Source: Sandaracinaceae bacterium (GTDB lineage Bacteria > Myxococcota_A > Polyangia > Polyangiales > Houyiibacteriaceae). Taken from it: a DNA stretch of 64,000 nt. Numbering within the stretch: the first letter of the stretch is position 1; every line of letters starts with the position of its first letter. The DNA lies in contig JACKEJ010000011.1 in the NCBI GenBank assembly GCA_020633055.1, positions 372,001 to 436,000 on the forward strand. The letters are read 5' to 3'. Positions 1 to 9,166 of this stretch are shown here, in pieces. The notes beneath the pieces are model-generated. The model was given only the letters and a program-made list of their open reading frames with translations. It had not been told where the DNA came from and did no database searches. Made by a program: the position numbers and the translations under genes.

Positions 1-155
1 GTCGGCTGCGATTGGTCATGGCGCCGAGCGTATGCCTGCGACGCGTCGAGCGCCAGCGATGTGAGCAACTCGGATGGGCGAGGGCGACGCGCCGAGTCCA
101 GCGCCCAAGCCCCCCCGGGACCCACGCGCTCCAGGGCGCGCGCGCACGGAGAGAC
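1..155. other. window edge, no gene seen
   Basis: Short GC-rich stretch downstream of the DUF4403 gene. Open frames on the plus strand run through it but continue as antisense shadows of that gene. No RNA gene, repeat or clear terminator was recognised. Confidence 0.5.
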
Positions 156-1673
156 TCAGTTGGCGACCGTACCCTCGGCGGGCACGAGGTCCAGACGACG
201 CCCGAAGAGCGAGACGTCGGCGGTCACGGTACCGTCCGCCAGCCCGACGATGACGACGGCGTCGTCGCTCACCAGGATGGGGCCGATGTCCACACGGGCG
301 AGCGCGACGTGCAGGGTGAGCTGATCGGAGACGACCAGGTTCGCCGCGCTCTCGTTGACGGCCGCGAGCGTGCTGTCGAGCGACTCACCGACGTTGAACT
401 CGAGCGCCGCCTGAACGCCCGCGAGGAAGTCGTCGTGCATGGCCCAGTTGGCCATGCGCAGGAGCACGTTGCGCGTGTCGAGGTCGTAGGCCACCTCCTC
501 GAAGCGCAGCACGCGCGTGCCCGGGTCGTAGCGCGGCACGCCGAGCATGTGCAGCGTCCCCTCGGCGGACCGCAAGAAGCCCTTGTGCGCGTTGATGCCG
601 CACAGGATGTGGACGCGTCCGTCCGATGCACCGCGCAGCTCCACGCTCGTGATGCGGATGGTGGCCCCCGAGTCGAGCACGCGCTCGCTCCCCACCAGCT
701 CGGCGCGCGCCTGAGCGGTCAGCTCGGAGAACGGCACCTGCATGGGCACGCTGAGGTGGAACGCGTTGCCCATCTCGGTCACCTCGCGCAGCGCTGGGAG
801 GGGGGGGATCTCGGGCAACGTGGGGGGCGAGCCCATGTATGTGCGGACACGCGCGGCGACGCCCAGACCGAACATGAACGACCCGGAGTCCATCCGCGGG
901 CGGACCCACTGCACCTCGACTGGCTGCAGCTGCATGTACACCGCGGGTGAGTCGAGCACCTGGATGGGCTGCAGCACGCGCGGCCACAGCCGCTGCATGC
1001 GTCCACGCAAGTCCAGCGCCGCACCCAGTCGCTCGTCCAGGATGTCGCGCAGCGAGTTCACGTAGGGCCGCAGCTGACCGTCCAGCAGGCGACGCACATC
1101 GAAGCGCGCGGGACCGATGCCCACGTCCGCGTTGGCAATTTGGTAGTCGATGGTGGACTCGCTCTGCGCCTCCCAGCTCTCGTTCGCGGTCAGGGCAGTG
1201 TCGATGCGGATGGCGAAGGAGGTCGTCGCGCGCTCCGTGTGCCCCACGGGAAAGCCCAGCACGCGCGTGCTCACGGTGGCCTCGATGTCGAGCGTGAGCG
1301 GGATGATGACTTGGAGGCGCCCCTGCGTGGCCAGCAGGATGCTGTTGCCCGAGCGCGCGAGCCGGAACGAGCCCGTCAGCCCGGACGCGATGGTGATGTT
1401 GCGCAGTGCCGCGATCTCCGTCGGCAGACTCTCGCTGAGCAGCCGATTCAGCTCTTGGAAGTCGACCGGCACGACCAGCTGGACCGTCGACGTCTCGACG
1501 TCCACCTCCGCGGGCATCTGCGTCAGTGGGGACGCACCCGCCGGGGGCACCGGATACAGCTGGCTCACGCACGCCGACAGGGGCGCCCAGAGGAGCAGGA
1601 GCACCAGCACGAGCGGGAGCGAGCGGTGTTCACCGTCGAACGAAGGGGAGCGGGGAGCGCGATCGGTGTGCAT
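156..1673 (-). CDS. DUF4403 family lipoprotein
   Basis: 505-residue predicted lipoprotein. A hydrophobic leader (about residues 19-34) ends in a lipobox-like PLSAC with Cys35, so it is probably anchored in a membrane facing the periplasm. The rest is beta-rich with several VxV strand patterns and no transmembrane helix, and reads like the DUF4403 family, whose function is unknown; members look like lipid-binding beta structures. It stands alone: the neighbour upstream (1843) is divergent. The first Met sits just ahead of the leader, so the start fits, although a downstream start near the hydrophobic core is possible. Family call is from sequence character and typical length, not from a catalytic motif. 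Confidence 0.75.
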   Translation of the reverse strand: MHTDRAPRSPSFDGEHRSLPLVLVLLLLWAPLSACVSQLYPVPPAGASPLTQMPAEVDVETSTVQLVVPVDFQELNRLLSESLPTEIAALRNITIASGLTGSFRLARSGNSILLATQGRLQVIIPLTLDIEATVSTRVLGFPVGHTERATTSFAIRIDTALTANESWEAQSESTIDYQIANADVGIGPARFDVRRLLDGQLRPYVNSLRDILDERLGAALDLRGRMQRLWPRVLQPIQVLDSPAVYMQLQPVEVQWVRPRMDSGSFMFGLGVAARVRTYMGSPPTLPEIPPLPALREVTEMGNAFHLSVPMQVPFSELTAQARAELVGSERVLDSGATIRITSVELRGASDGRVHILCGINAHKGFLRSAEGTLHMLGVPRYDPGTRVLRFEEVAYDLDTRNVLLRMANWAMHDDFLAGVQAALEFNVGESLDSTLAAVNESAANLVVSDQLTLHVALARVDIGPILVSDDAVVIVGLADGTVTADVSLFGRRLDLVPAEGTVAN

Positions 1674-1842
1674 GGCGTGGTCTTACTCCGGGCGCGGGGG
1701 CGATGACAAACCAGAACGACGAGGAGGCTCGGTCGGAGCGCACCTCCGCGCACGCACCGTGCCCGCCGTCCCCCAGCAGCCCCTTCGAGAACTGCCAGCC
1801 GTGGGAGTCCACGCACAGGACCGTGCTACCGTCGCCCCTACG

Positions 1843-2754
1843 ATGAACGCCACCGCTGACGCCACGCTCCTGCGCGCTGCCGAGGCCGCCGCGGCGGAGC
1901 TGACGGGCCTCGACGAGGCCGCCCGGGAGCGCTTCGCCCACCGCCTGCTCGCGCCCGTCGCCAGCCACGCGCTGCACCGCCATGCAGCGGGCGAGCGCGT
2001 GCTTGGCATCTACGGCGCTCAAGGGAGCGGCAAGTCCACCTTGGCCGCAGGCCTCGAGGCCCTCCTGCGCGAGCACGCGGGCCTGCGGGTGGCGAACCTC
2101 TCCCTCGACGACTTCTACATGACGCAGGCGCACCGCATGCGCGTGGCAGCGCGTCTGCATCCGCTGTTCGAGACTCGCGGCCCGCCCGGAACGCACGACG
2201 TCCCGCTGCTGCTGCGCACGCTCGACGCGCTGCTCGCGCCTGCGTCAGATGGCGCCGTCCAACACACGGTCCCCGTGCCGCGCTTCGACAAGGGGGCCGA
2301 CGACCGCGCACCCGAACCCGACGGGCTGCCCGCGCCAGTCGACTTGGTCGTGCTCGAGGGCTGGTGCCTCGGCGTGCCAGCGCAACCGGCCGAGCTACTG
2401 ACGACCCCATGCAACGACCTCGAACGGCAGCGCGACGCGAGCGGCCGCTTTCGACGCTGCGTGAACCACCGCTTGGCACACGACTATGCGGCGCTCACCC
2501 AGCGCGTCGGGTGGCTCCTCGCGCTCTTGGTGGACTCGTTCGAGACGTCGTGCGCGCAACGGCTCGCGCAGGAACACCGACTGCGGGCGCGGACAGGCCG
2601 AGGCATGTCGGACGCGCAGGTGGCCGAGTTCATGCAGCGCTACGAGCGCGTCTCGCGTTGGGCGTTGGACACCATGGCAGAACGCGCGGACCTCTGCGTG
2701 CGTGTCGGCCGGGACCACGCGCCGCGGCAAGACGTCCCGTGGTTGTCCGCGTGA
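1843..2754 (+). CDS. P-loop kinase, D-glycerate 3-kinase-like
   Basis: 303 residues. A Walker A loop GAQGSGKST lies at about residues 58-66, followed by LSLDDFYMT (substrate/Mg region) and LVVLEGWCLG, the order seen in the plant/yeast-type D-glycerate 3-kinase family, related to phosphoribulokinase/uridine kinase. The expected reaction is phosphorylation of D-glycerate to 3-phosphoglycerate, feeding glycolysis. The open frame extends far upstream across the divergent DUF4403 gene. The ATG at 1843 is chosen because protein-like sequence starts there and the length suits the family. The substrate is inferred from family resemblance only, and other small-molecule kinases of this fold are possible. 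Confidence 0.75.
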   Translation: MNATADATLLRAAEAAAAELTGLDEAARERFAHRLLAPVASHALHRHAAGERVLGIYGAQGSGKSTLAAGLEALLREHAGLRVANLSLDDFYMTQAHRMRVAARLHPLFETRGPPGTHDVPLLLRTLDALLAPASDGAVQHTVPVPRFDKGADDRAPEPDGLPAPVDLVVLEGWCLGVPAQPAELLTTPCNDLERQRDASGRFRRCVNHRLAHDYAALTQRVGWLLALLVDSFETSCAQRLAQEHRLRARTGRGMSDAQVAEFMQRYERVSRWALDTMAERADLCVRVGRDHAPRQDVPWLSA

Positions 2755-2988
2755 GACGGCCGAAGCCGCGTTCTTGCACGAAAGGTGCGCGCGACGTCGA
2801 GGGATTCGGCCTGACGCGGCCCGCAGCCGTCGTGTAGGGTGACAGGGCGCGCCGCGCGCGCGCTCTCCGCCAGAGAGCGGCGAGCGCGTGGTGCGGCCTG
2901 GTCCCCCCCGTGAGAGACGAGGTCCGATGATGCCCCCCCCTCCCCCGCTCGCCCCGCCGCGACCGACACGTCGGTCGGCGTCGCAGCC

Positions 2989-5142
2989 GTGGCGCTCGCT
3001 GCGCTGTACGCGTGTGTCACGCCCTCGGCCGCCCAGGCGCAAGCGCCCCAGGGTCCCGCCACGCTCGCCGCCGGCATGCACTTCACGTGCGCCGTGCACG
3101 AAGGACACGCTGTGTGCTGGGGGAGCAACGAAGAAGGCCAGCTGGGTGACGGTGGCACCACGTCCCGAGCCGCCCCGACGCCCGTGCCGGGCGTCGCGGA
3201 TGTGGTCGAGGTCGCGGCGGGGGCATCCCACGCGTGTGCGCGCACCTCGGGAGGCGACGTGTTCTGCTGGGGTGACAACTCCCACGGTCAAGTCGCTGGT
3301 CCCACCGCCGCAAGGAGCGTGCGCAGCGCCACCCGAGTCCAAGGCGTCAGCGGCGCCACGCGCCTCAGCGTGGGGGGGTACCACAGCTGCGCGCTCGTGG
3401 CCCGCGGGGTGGCCCGCTGCTGGGGCAGCAACGGCAGCGGGCAGAGCGGCGGTCGAGAGGACACCGCTCCCACCGACATCGCCGGGGTCCGGGGCGCGAC
3501 GGGTCTGTGGTCGGGCCTCTACCACTCCTGTGTCATCGCACCGAGCGGCGTCGCATGTTGGGGTGACGGGAGCTCTGGGCAGCTCGGCACGGGCAATCAC
3601 AACAACGCGGCGCGCGCACGCGCTGTGCGTGGCCTGCCGCGCGGGGTCACGGGCCTCGCCCTCGGCCGCCAACACACCTGCGCGCTCACCGCGAGCGGGG
3701 CCTACTGCTGGGGCTACGAGCCGTTCGCCGTTGCAGGTGAGCGAGACCCCGCCCGCGCCCGCCCGCAACACGTCACGACGCTCGACGGCAGCGTGTCGCT
3801 CTTCGCAGGTGGCAACACGACGTGCGCCCTCGACGCGACTGGCGTCGCGCGCTGTCGCGGCGACAACCTCTCGGGCGAGGCGGGCAACGCGAGCCGCGAC
3901 CCGGTCGACCGACCCGCGCGAATCGAAGGCTCGAGCCCGAGCGTCGAGCTCGCGGTCGGGGCGATGCACGTGTGCGCGCGTGGCCGCGACGGTGGCGTCG
4001 CGTGCTGGGGTGACGACTCCGCGCACCAGTGTGGGCGACGCACACCTACGTTCGCCGCCACCCCTGTGGAGGTCGTGCTCCCTCCGGGCGCCGCGCCCGT
4101 CCGCAGCCTCTCGGTGGAGGGTGGCCAGAGCTGCATCTCGACCTCCGCGGGAGCGATCTACTGCTGGGGCATCGACCGTGCGGGCGTTCAGGTGGGCGCC
4201 CACCGCGACGTGTTCGGTGTGCGCGAACACCCGACGCCGGTCGACGGAGTTGCTGGAGCGATGCGCGTCGTGACGGGCGGCATCGACACGTGCGCGCTGG
4301 GGGGTCACGGACTGGTCGCGTGCTGGGGTGCCAACCTCGGTCGTAGCGCCAACGGCGACCCGGGCGTCCGCAACCCGCGCGCGCTCGCCCTCCCGACCAC
4401 CCGCCAGCTGGCCGTCGCCGGGGGGACGGCGTGTGGTGTGGACGACGAGGGCCAGGTGCGCTGCGTCGGCATCAACGTCGATGGGGTGCGCGGGGACGGG
4501 ACCGAGAGCTTCTCGGCGAGGCCGAGCGCCGTGAGCCTTGGCTTCCCTGCGGTGAGCGTCAGCGGCGGTGGATACACCATGTGCGCGATGGGCGCCGAAG
4601 GACAACTGGGCTGCTGGGGACGAGGCGCCGGCGGGCAGCGAGGCGACGGGCAGAGCGCATCGGGACCGACGCCGTCGCGCGTGGTCGGTCCGCCTGCGTG
4701 GACCAGCGTGGCCGTGGGGCGGGAGCACGGCTGCGCTGCGCTGCCCAACGGGCAGGTATACTGCTGGGGCCGCGGCAACGAGGGGCAGCTCGGCAACGGA
4801 GCTCGCGCGTCGTACGCAGCGCCCGTCGCGGTGCAGACGCTGGGGAGCGCCACGCAGGTGAGCGTGGGCGGCCAGCACTCGTGCGCACGGACGCGGGAGG
4901 GAGGGGTCATGTGTTGGGGCCTCGGGTCGCTGGGACAGCTGGGCGATGGAACGACCGAGTCTCGCCAAGCGCCAGTGGTGGTGACGGGCCTCACCGACGT
5001 GACGGAGGTCCACTGCGGGGACACACACAGCTGCGCGCTCACCGCAACGGGCCGCGTTCTGTGCTGGGGCGACGCGCGGGATGGACAGCTCGGCAACGGG
5101 GTGAGCCACTACGCCCGCAGCCCGTCCCTGGTGACGTTCTGA
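2989..5142 (+). CDS. RCC1-repeat secreted protein
   Basis: 717 residues made almost wholly of RCC1-type beta-propeller repeats: about a dozen copies of a unit carrying H(S/T)CA...CWG followed by GQLG(D/N)G about every 50 residues. Such proteins usually act as interaction scaffolds; bacterial members are often exported. From the GTG at 2989 the N-terminus is hydrophobic and Ala-rich (ALAALYACVTPSAAQAQA), like the end of a signal peptide with an AQA cleavage site. No ATG exists in this frame upstream. A better start, ATGATG at 2927-2932 behind a GAGACGAGG ribosome-binding site, is out of frame by one base across an eight-C run (2933-2940), so the true gene may start at 2927 (see findings). Confidence 0.85.
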   Translation: MALAALYACVTPSAAQAQAPQGPATLAAGMHFTCAVHEGHAVCWGSNEEGQLGDGGTTSRAAPTPVPGVADVVEVAAGASHACARTSGGDVFCWGDNSHGQVAGPTAARSVRSATRVQGVSGATRLSVGGYHSCALVARGVARCWGSNGSGQSGGREDTAPTDIAGVRGATGLWSGLYHSCVIAPSGVACWGDGSSGQLGTGNHNNAARARAVRGLPRGVTGLALGRQHTCALTASGAYCWGYEPFAVAGERDPARARPQHVTTLDGSVSLFAGGNTTCALDATGVARCRGDNLSGEAGNASRDPVDRPARIEGSSPSVELAVGAMHVCARGRDGGVACWGDDSAHQCGRRTPTFAATPVEVVLPPGAAPVRSLSVEGGQSCISTSAGAIYCWGIDRAGVQVGAHRDVFGVREHPTPVDGVAGAMRVVTGGIDTCALGGHGLVACWGANLGRSANGDPGVRNPRALALPTTRQLAVAGGTACGVDDEGQVRCVGINVDGVRGDGTESFSARPSAVSLGFPAVSVSGGGYTMCAMGAEGQLGCWGRGAGGQRGDGQSASGPTPSRVVGPPAWTSVAVGREHGCAALPNGQVYCWGRGNEGQLGNGARASYAAPVAVQTLGSATQVSVGGQHSCARTREGGVMCWGLGSLGQLGDGTTESRQAPVVVTGLTDVTEVHCGDTHSCALTATGRVLCWGDARDGQLGNGVSHYARSPSLVTF

Positions 5143-5155
5143 CTTCGCGAGGGGC

Positions 5156-6439
5156 TCAGCTGCGAGATACGAAGGGCGAGGGCATGTGGCCCCCCATCGG
5201 GACGGTGCGTCGGCTGTCCTCGCGGCCTACGATGAACGGCAGCGCGTCGTCCAAGCGCTGACTCAGCGCCTGGGCGATGCGCCAGAGAAACTTGGCGCCG
5301 ATGTTTGCGTCGTGCTGCACCAACTGGAAGAAAGCGGCGCGCTCCAAGCACAGCACGCGCGTAGAACGCACGGCGACGACGGCAGCGTTCGCGCGCGAGT
5401 TGTTCAGCAGGGACATCTCCCCGAAATGCGCCCCGGTGCGCAGCTCGGCCACGGTCTTGCCGTCCTTCCGTACGGCGACGGTGCCCTCCGCGATGATGAA
5501 GAGGCGACACCGCTCGTCGTTCTCGTCGAGGATGACCATCTCCGGGTCGTAGACGGCGCTCTTGAGCGCGCTGCTGATGCGCGCGAGCTCGGGCAGGTCC
5601 ATGTCCGAGAAGAGCATCAACTGGCGGAGGGCGTGAAAGTCCTGCGAGATCTCCGTCATGCGGCCCGTGACGTGCGCGGGGGCCGACTTGGGGGGCTCCA
5701 CGCGGAGGACCACGGCGGTGATGTTGTCCTCGCCGCCACGCTCGTTGGCCATCCCCACCAGCTGCTCGACCACGCGGTCCGTCGCGTCCTCGCGCAGGAT
5801 CTTCACCAACTCGAGATCGTCCGGGAAGTAGCCGTGCAGTCCGTCGCTGCACAGGAGCAGGCGGTCCTGGGGCAGCAGGTCGAACACGAGCGTGTCCACC
5901 AGCACGTTCTCGTGAGGGCCCACGGCACGCGTGACGATGTTGCCGTAGCCGCTCGCGATGGCCTCCTCGCGCGTCATGATGCCGTGCCGGACGGCCTCGG
6001 CCACGTAGGTGTGGTCCTGGCTGACGTGATGCAGCTGACCGGCGCGGGACAGGTACAAGCGGCTGTCCCCGACGTGACCCATGATGGCCTTGGCGCCGAC
6101 CACCAACAGCGCGGTACACGTCGTGCCCATGCCGCGGTTGCCCTCCTCCACGCTGCGCCGATACACCGCAGCGGAGGCGGCCTCGATGGCGTGTCGCAGG
6201 AGCCCGCTGAGGGCATCGCATTGCTGCTGCGACGGGTCTTCGACGAGCATCTGCGCTTGGGCGCGCACGGCCGCGATGACGGTCTCTGCAGCCAATCGGC
6301 TCGCGACCTCGCCCGCGGCGTGGCCGCCCATCCCGTCACAGACCACGTAGAGCCCGAGCTCGGGCGCAGCGAGCCACGTGTCCTCGTTCATCTCACGGAC
6401 GCGGCCGACGTCCGACAACCCTGACGCGATGAGTCTCAC
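5156..6439 (-). CDS. PP2C phosphatase with C-terminal cNMP-binding domain
   Basis: 427 residues. Residues about 1-250 form a PP2C Ser/Thr phosphatase with the metal-binding motifs in order: REMNED, VCDGMGGH, GTTCTA, HVGDSR, CSDGLHGY and GGEDNITAVV. Residues about 290-400 form a cyclic-nucleotide-binding (CAP_ED) domain with FGEMSLLNNSRANA, close to the phosphate-binding cassette pattern with its Glu and Arg present. It would reverse Ser/Thr phosphorylation under control of a nucleotide or another ligand. The GTG at 6439 is chosen because VRLIASGLSDVGRVREMNED starts the PP2C fold at once; the frame stays open upstream but is antisense to other genes. It is divergent from the SDR gene at 6500. 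A Hanks kinase lies at 25.5 kb. Confidence 0.88.
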   Translation of the reverse strand: MRLIASGLSDVGRVREMNEDTWLAAPELGLYVVCDGMGGHAAGEVASRLAAETVIAAVRAQAQMLVEDPSQQQCDALSGLLRHAIEAASAAVYRRSVEEGNRGMGTTCTALLVVGAKAIMGHVGDSRLYLSRAGQLHHVSQDHTYVAEAVRHGIMTREEAIASGYGNIVTRAVGPHENVLVDTLVFDLLPQDRLLLCSDGLHGYFPDDLELVKILREDATDRVVEQLVGMANERGGEDNITAVVLRVEPPKSAPAHVTGRMTEISQDFHALRQLMLFSDMDLPELARISSALKSAVYDPEMVILDENDERCRLFIIAEGTVAVRKDGKTVAELRTGAHFGEMSLLNNSRANAAVVAVRSTRVLCLERAAFFQLVQHDANIGAKFLWRIAQALSQRLDDALPFIVGREDSRRTVPMGGHMPSPFVSRS

Positions 6440-6499
6440 CCAGCGACGATAGCGGAGTCCGGCGAGGCACGGAACGGCAAAAATGTGGCATAGCACGGC

Positions 6500-7315
6500 G
6501 TGATGAAGGGCGCGCGCGAGCAGATGGTGGCGAAGTACGGACCGTACGCGGTCGTCTTGGGCGGCACGGACGGCATCGGGGCCGGGTTCAGCTGGACCCT
6601 GGCCCGCGAGGGCATCGCCCCTGTGGTGGTGGCGCGAGACGCCGACCGCCCGGCCGAGGTGGCGAGGGCCATCGCGCAGGACACGGGGGTGGACGCACGC
6701 GCCGTGGCCGTGGACCTGGGGCAAGAGGACGCCATCGCGCGGGTGCTCGCCGAGGTGTCCGACCTGGACGTCGGGCTCGTGGTGTACGTGGCGGCGGTCT
6801 CGTTGGTGGGCGCCTTCGAGACGCACGCAGCCGCAGACAAGGCGCGGGCGCTGGCGGTGAACTGCCGTGGACCGCTCGCGACGTGCGACGCGTTCCTCCC
6901 GCGGCTCCGTGCGCGTGGACGAGGCGGGCTCATTCTCATGTCGTCGGCCTCCGGACACCAGGGAACGGGCTGGGTCGCGACGTACGCGGCCACCAAGGCC
7001 TTCAACACCGTGCTGGCGGAGGGCCTCTGGTGGGAGTACCGCCCCCACGGCGTCGACGTGCTCGCGGTGGAAGCTGGTCGCACCGAGACGCCGACCTACC
7101 GCGGCCAGGGGCCGCGCGACACCGCCACGTGGGTGGCCCCCATCCAGACCCCGGAGGAGGTCGCGGAGGAGGCGCTCGCCGCCCTGGGGCACGTCCCCTC
7201 GCACCTGACGGGCCGGCGCGGGAGGTGGTCCACGCGCCTCATGCGCACGCTGCTGCCGCGACGCGCGCTGGTCTCGCTGTACGGGCAGAGCACCCGGGCC
7301 ATGTTCGAGCGCTGA
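6500..7315 (+). CDS. short-chain dehydrogenase/reductase (SDR)
   Basis: 271 residues with an SDR fold: an N-terminal nucleotide-binding loop GGTDGIGAG (about residues 22-30), a strand-4 region VVYVAAVS replacing the usual NNAG, the catalytic Ser in ILMSSASG and the YAATK catalytic pair. It should oxidise or reduce a hydroxyl/keto group with NAD(P)(H); the substrate is unknown. The C-terminal tail is basic (RGRWSTRLMRTLLPRR), perhaps membrane-associating. GTG at 6500 and ATG at 6503 are adjacent starts; the ATG may be the true one (270 aa). It is divergent from the PP2C gene with a 60-bp gap. Confidence 0.85.
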   Translation: MMKGAREQMVAKYGPYAVVLGGTDGIGAGFSWTLAREGIAPVVVARDADRPAEVARAIAQDTGVDARAVAVDLGQEDAIARVLAEVSDLDVGLVVYVAAVSLVGAFETHAAADKARALAVNCRGPLATCDAFLPRLRARGRGGLILMSSASGHQGTGWVATYAATKAFNTVLAEGLWWEYRPHGVDVLAVEAGRTETPTYRGQGPRDTATWVAPIQTPEEVAEEALAALGHVPSHLTGRRGRWSTRLMRTLLPRRALVSLYGQSTRAMFER

Positions 7316-7440
7316 AGCGCGGGCGGCCAGCCAACGCGGCCCACAGCCCCGGCAGACCGACGGGGGAGGCGCTGGACGCGAGCGGACTCGGGCATCGGCC
7401 GGTGCACCGACGCGGCCTCGCAGCCATGCCTCGCCGCGCG

Positions 7441-8214
7441 CTACTTCATCATCCGCGCGGTGATGCGCGTGAGCAGCCAGCGCGGCGTGAGGAGCCCGCC
7501 CCAGTACATGAGCCGGTTCAGCAAACCATGGATGGACAGCACGCGGCCACGCCGCATCGCCACGTACCCATGGCGCGCCACGCTGTCGGCGGTCGCCACC
7601 GCGCCCTTGAAGAGCAGCGTGTCCCCCGCCCCCGCCACGGCGGCGAAGCCCGTGTGTGTGGCACCGGGGCAGTGGGCCGTGACGGTGACCCCCGTCCCCC
7701 GTAGCTCGTGCGCGATGCCCTCGCTGAACGACACGACGTAGGCCTTGGTCGCGAAGTACACGCTCATCCCCGGGCCGGCTTGGAAGGCCGCGGTGGACGC
7801 GATGTTCAGCACCTGCCCGAAGCCACGCGCGACCATCCCCGGCACGAAGAGGTGCGTCAGCGCCGTGAGCGACGTCACGTTGACCTCCACCATCTCGAGC
7901 TCGGATGACAGCTCGCTCTCTCGGAACGCCCCCACGTAGCCGAGGCCGGCGTTGTTGACCAGGATGTCCACCGTCACGCCATCCCGCACGAGCGCGTCGA
8001 ACAGAGCGCTCGGGGCACCAGGCCGCGACAGGTCGGCGGGGTACACGAGCGCGCGTACACCGCGCTGCTCGAGCTCGGCTGCGACGGCGCGCAGCTTGTC
8101 CTCGCTGCGAGCGACCAGGACGACGTCGCAGCCGTCGTTGGCGAGGAGCTTGGCGTACTCGACGCCGAGGCCGGAGCTGGCTCCCGTGACGAGGGCGGTG
8201 CGCTTGGTGGGCAT
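7441..8214 (-). CDS. short-chain dehydrogenase/reductase (SDR)
   Basis: 257 residues, a classical SDR of the DltE/YqjQ type: TGASSGLG cofactor loop at about residues 10-17, NNAGLG, Ser in NIASTAAF, and YFATKAY with the catalytic Tyr and Lys. It is probably NADP-dependent, because basic residues follow strand 2 (VARSEDKL). The substrate is not predictable. The start at MPTKRTALVTGASSG (ATG 8214) is chosen because the fold begins there; the upstream frame is Arg-rich and antisense-like. It ends facing the plus-strand SDR at 7315 (convergent, 125 bp apart) and is divergent from the TesB gene, so it is probably a single-gene transcript. Confidence 0.85.
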   Translation of the reverse strand: MPTKRTALVTGASSGLGVEYAKLLANDGCDVVLVARSEDKLRAVAAELEQRGVRALVYPADLSRPGAPSALFDALVRDGVTVDILVNNAGLGYVGAFRESELSSELEMVEVNVTSLTALTHLFVPGMVARGFGQVLNIASTAAFQAGPGMSVYFATKAYVVSFSEGIAHELRGTGVTVTAHCPGATHTGFAAVAGAGDTLLFKGAVATADSVARHGYVAMRRGRVLSIHGLLNRLMYWGGLLTPRWLLTRITARMMK

Positions 8215-8296
8215 GCGGGGTCTCTTGGGTCGGGGGTTGGGCCGAGGGTGGCGTCGAGGGGCTCGCGGGGCACACTCTGGGACACCCGGAGCCCTC

Positions 8297-9166
8297 ATGC
8301 ACGCCATCGACACCCTCCTCGCGCGCCTCGACCTCGACCGCCTCGACCGCGACCTGTACCGCGGCCACACCCCGAACGACGGGCGGCAGCGCGTGTTCGG
8401 AGGGCTCGTCGCCGCGCAGAGCCTGATCGCCGCCTACCGGACCGTGGACGAGACCGACAAGTTCGCCCACTCGCTGCACGGGTACTTCCTGCGCCCGGGC
8501 AACCCGCGCGGGCCGATCCTGTTCGACGTGGACCGCATCCGCGACGGCAAGTCCTTCGCCACGCGCCGCGTCGTCGCGCGCCAGGAGGGCGAGGCCATCT
8601 TCAACATGGCCGTATCGTTCCACGTGAACGAGGGCGGGCTCTCGCACCAGGAGCGCATGCCGGACACGGTGCCCCCCGATGCCCTCCCCAACAACGCCGA
8701 GCGCCTGGCCGAGTACGCCGAGCGCACGCAGAACCCCGTCTTCCCGTTTCTGTTGCGCCTCGAGAGGCCCATCGAGCACCGCGATCCGGAGCCCATCGAC
8801 CTGGTGGACCCGAAGCCCCACCGCGGCCTCAAGCGCCTGTGGTTCCGCGGCGCCGGCAGCATCCCCGACGACCAGTCGCTGCACCAGGCCGTCGTCACCT
8901 ACGCCAGCGACATGGGGCTGCTGGACAACTGCATCCAGCACCACGGGCACACTTGGCTGGACCCGAACCTCATGATCGCCAGCCTGGACCACGCCCTGTG
9001 GTTCCACCGGCCGCTGCGCGCCGACGACTGGCTGCTCTACAGCATGAAGAGCCCGAACGCCGAGGGCGGCCGCGGCTTCAACACGGGGCGCATGTACGCC
9101 GCCGACGGGACGCTCGTGGCCAGCGTCGCCCAGGAGAGCCTCATGCGCGTGCGGCGTAGCCGCTGA
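8297..9166 (+). CDS. tesB: acyl-CoA thioesterase II (TesB-like)
   Basis: 289 residues with the double hot-dog layout of TesB: N-terminal VFGGLVAAQSL and HSLHGYFLRPG motifs, then the second hot-dog with LDHALWFHRPLRADDWLLY near the C-terminus. The Asp/Gln-type active site expected for TesB is supported by SLDHALWFH and DDQSLHQA. It hydrolyses medium- to long-chain acyl-CoA to free acid and CoA in the cytoplasm. The ATG at 8297 gives the usual TesB length (about 286 aa). Its stop codon lies inside a 27-bp repeat block that fills the gap to the convergent glutathione peroxidase gene. Confidence 0.9.
   Translation: MHAIDTLLARLDLDRLDRDLYRGHTPNDGRQRVFGGLVAAQSLIAAYRTVDETDKFAHSLHGYFLRPGNPRGPILFDVDRIRDGKSFATRRVVARQEGEAIFNMAVSFHVNEGGLSHQERMPDTVPPDALPNNAERLAEYAERTQNPVFPFLLRLERPIEHRDPEPIDLVDPKPHRGLKRLWFRGAGSIPDDQSLHQAVVTYASDMGLLDNCIQHHGHTWLDPNLMIASLDHALWFHRPLRADDWLLYSMKSPNAEGGRGFNTGRMYAADGTLVASVAQESLMRVRRSR

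Noticed and set aside
12..950. Long plus-strand open frame of 312 codons
   Set aside because: It is antisense to the DUF4403 gene, Arg/His/Ala-rich and has no ribosome-binding site or domain; typical GC-rich shadow.
2395..5109. 904-codon minus-strand frame across the RCC1 gene
   Set aside because: It mirrors the RCC1 repeats in reverse with low-complexity Arg/Ala/Val; no start context and no motif. The regular repeats on the plus strand explain it.
7441..8370. Longer version of the minus-strand SDR (start 8370)
   Set aside because: The added 52 residues are Arg/Pro-rich and overlap the divergent TesB start; the SDR fold begins at 8214.
6440..9007. Upstream extension of the PP2C frame to 1,283 codons
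   Set aside because: Everything before the GTG at 6439 is antisense to the SDR and TesB genes and lacks protein character.
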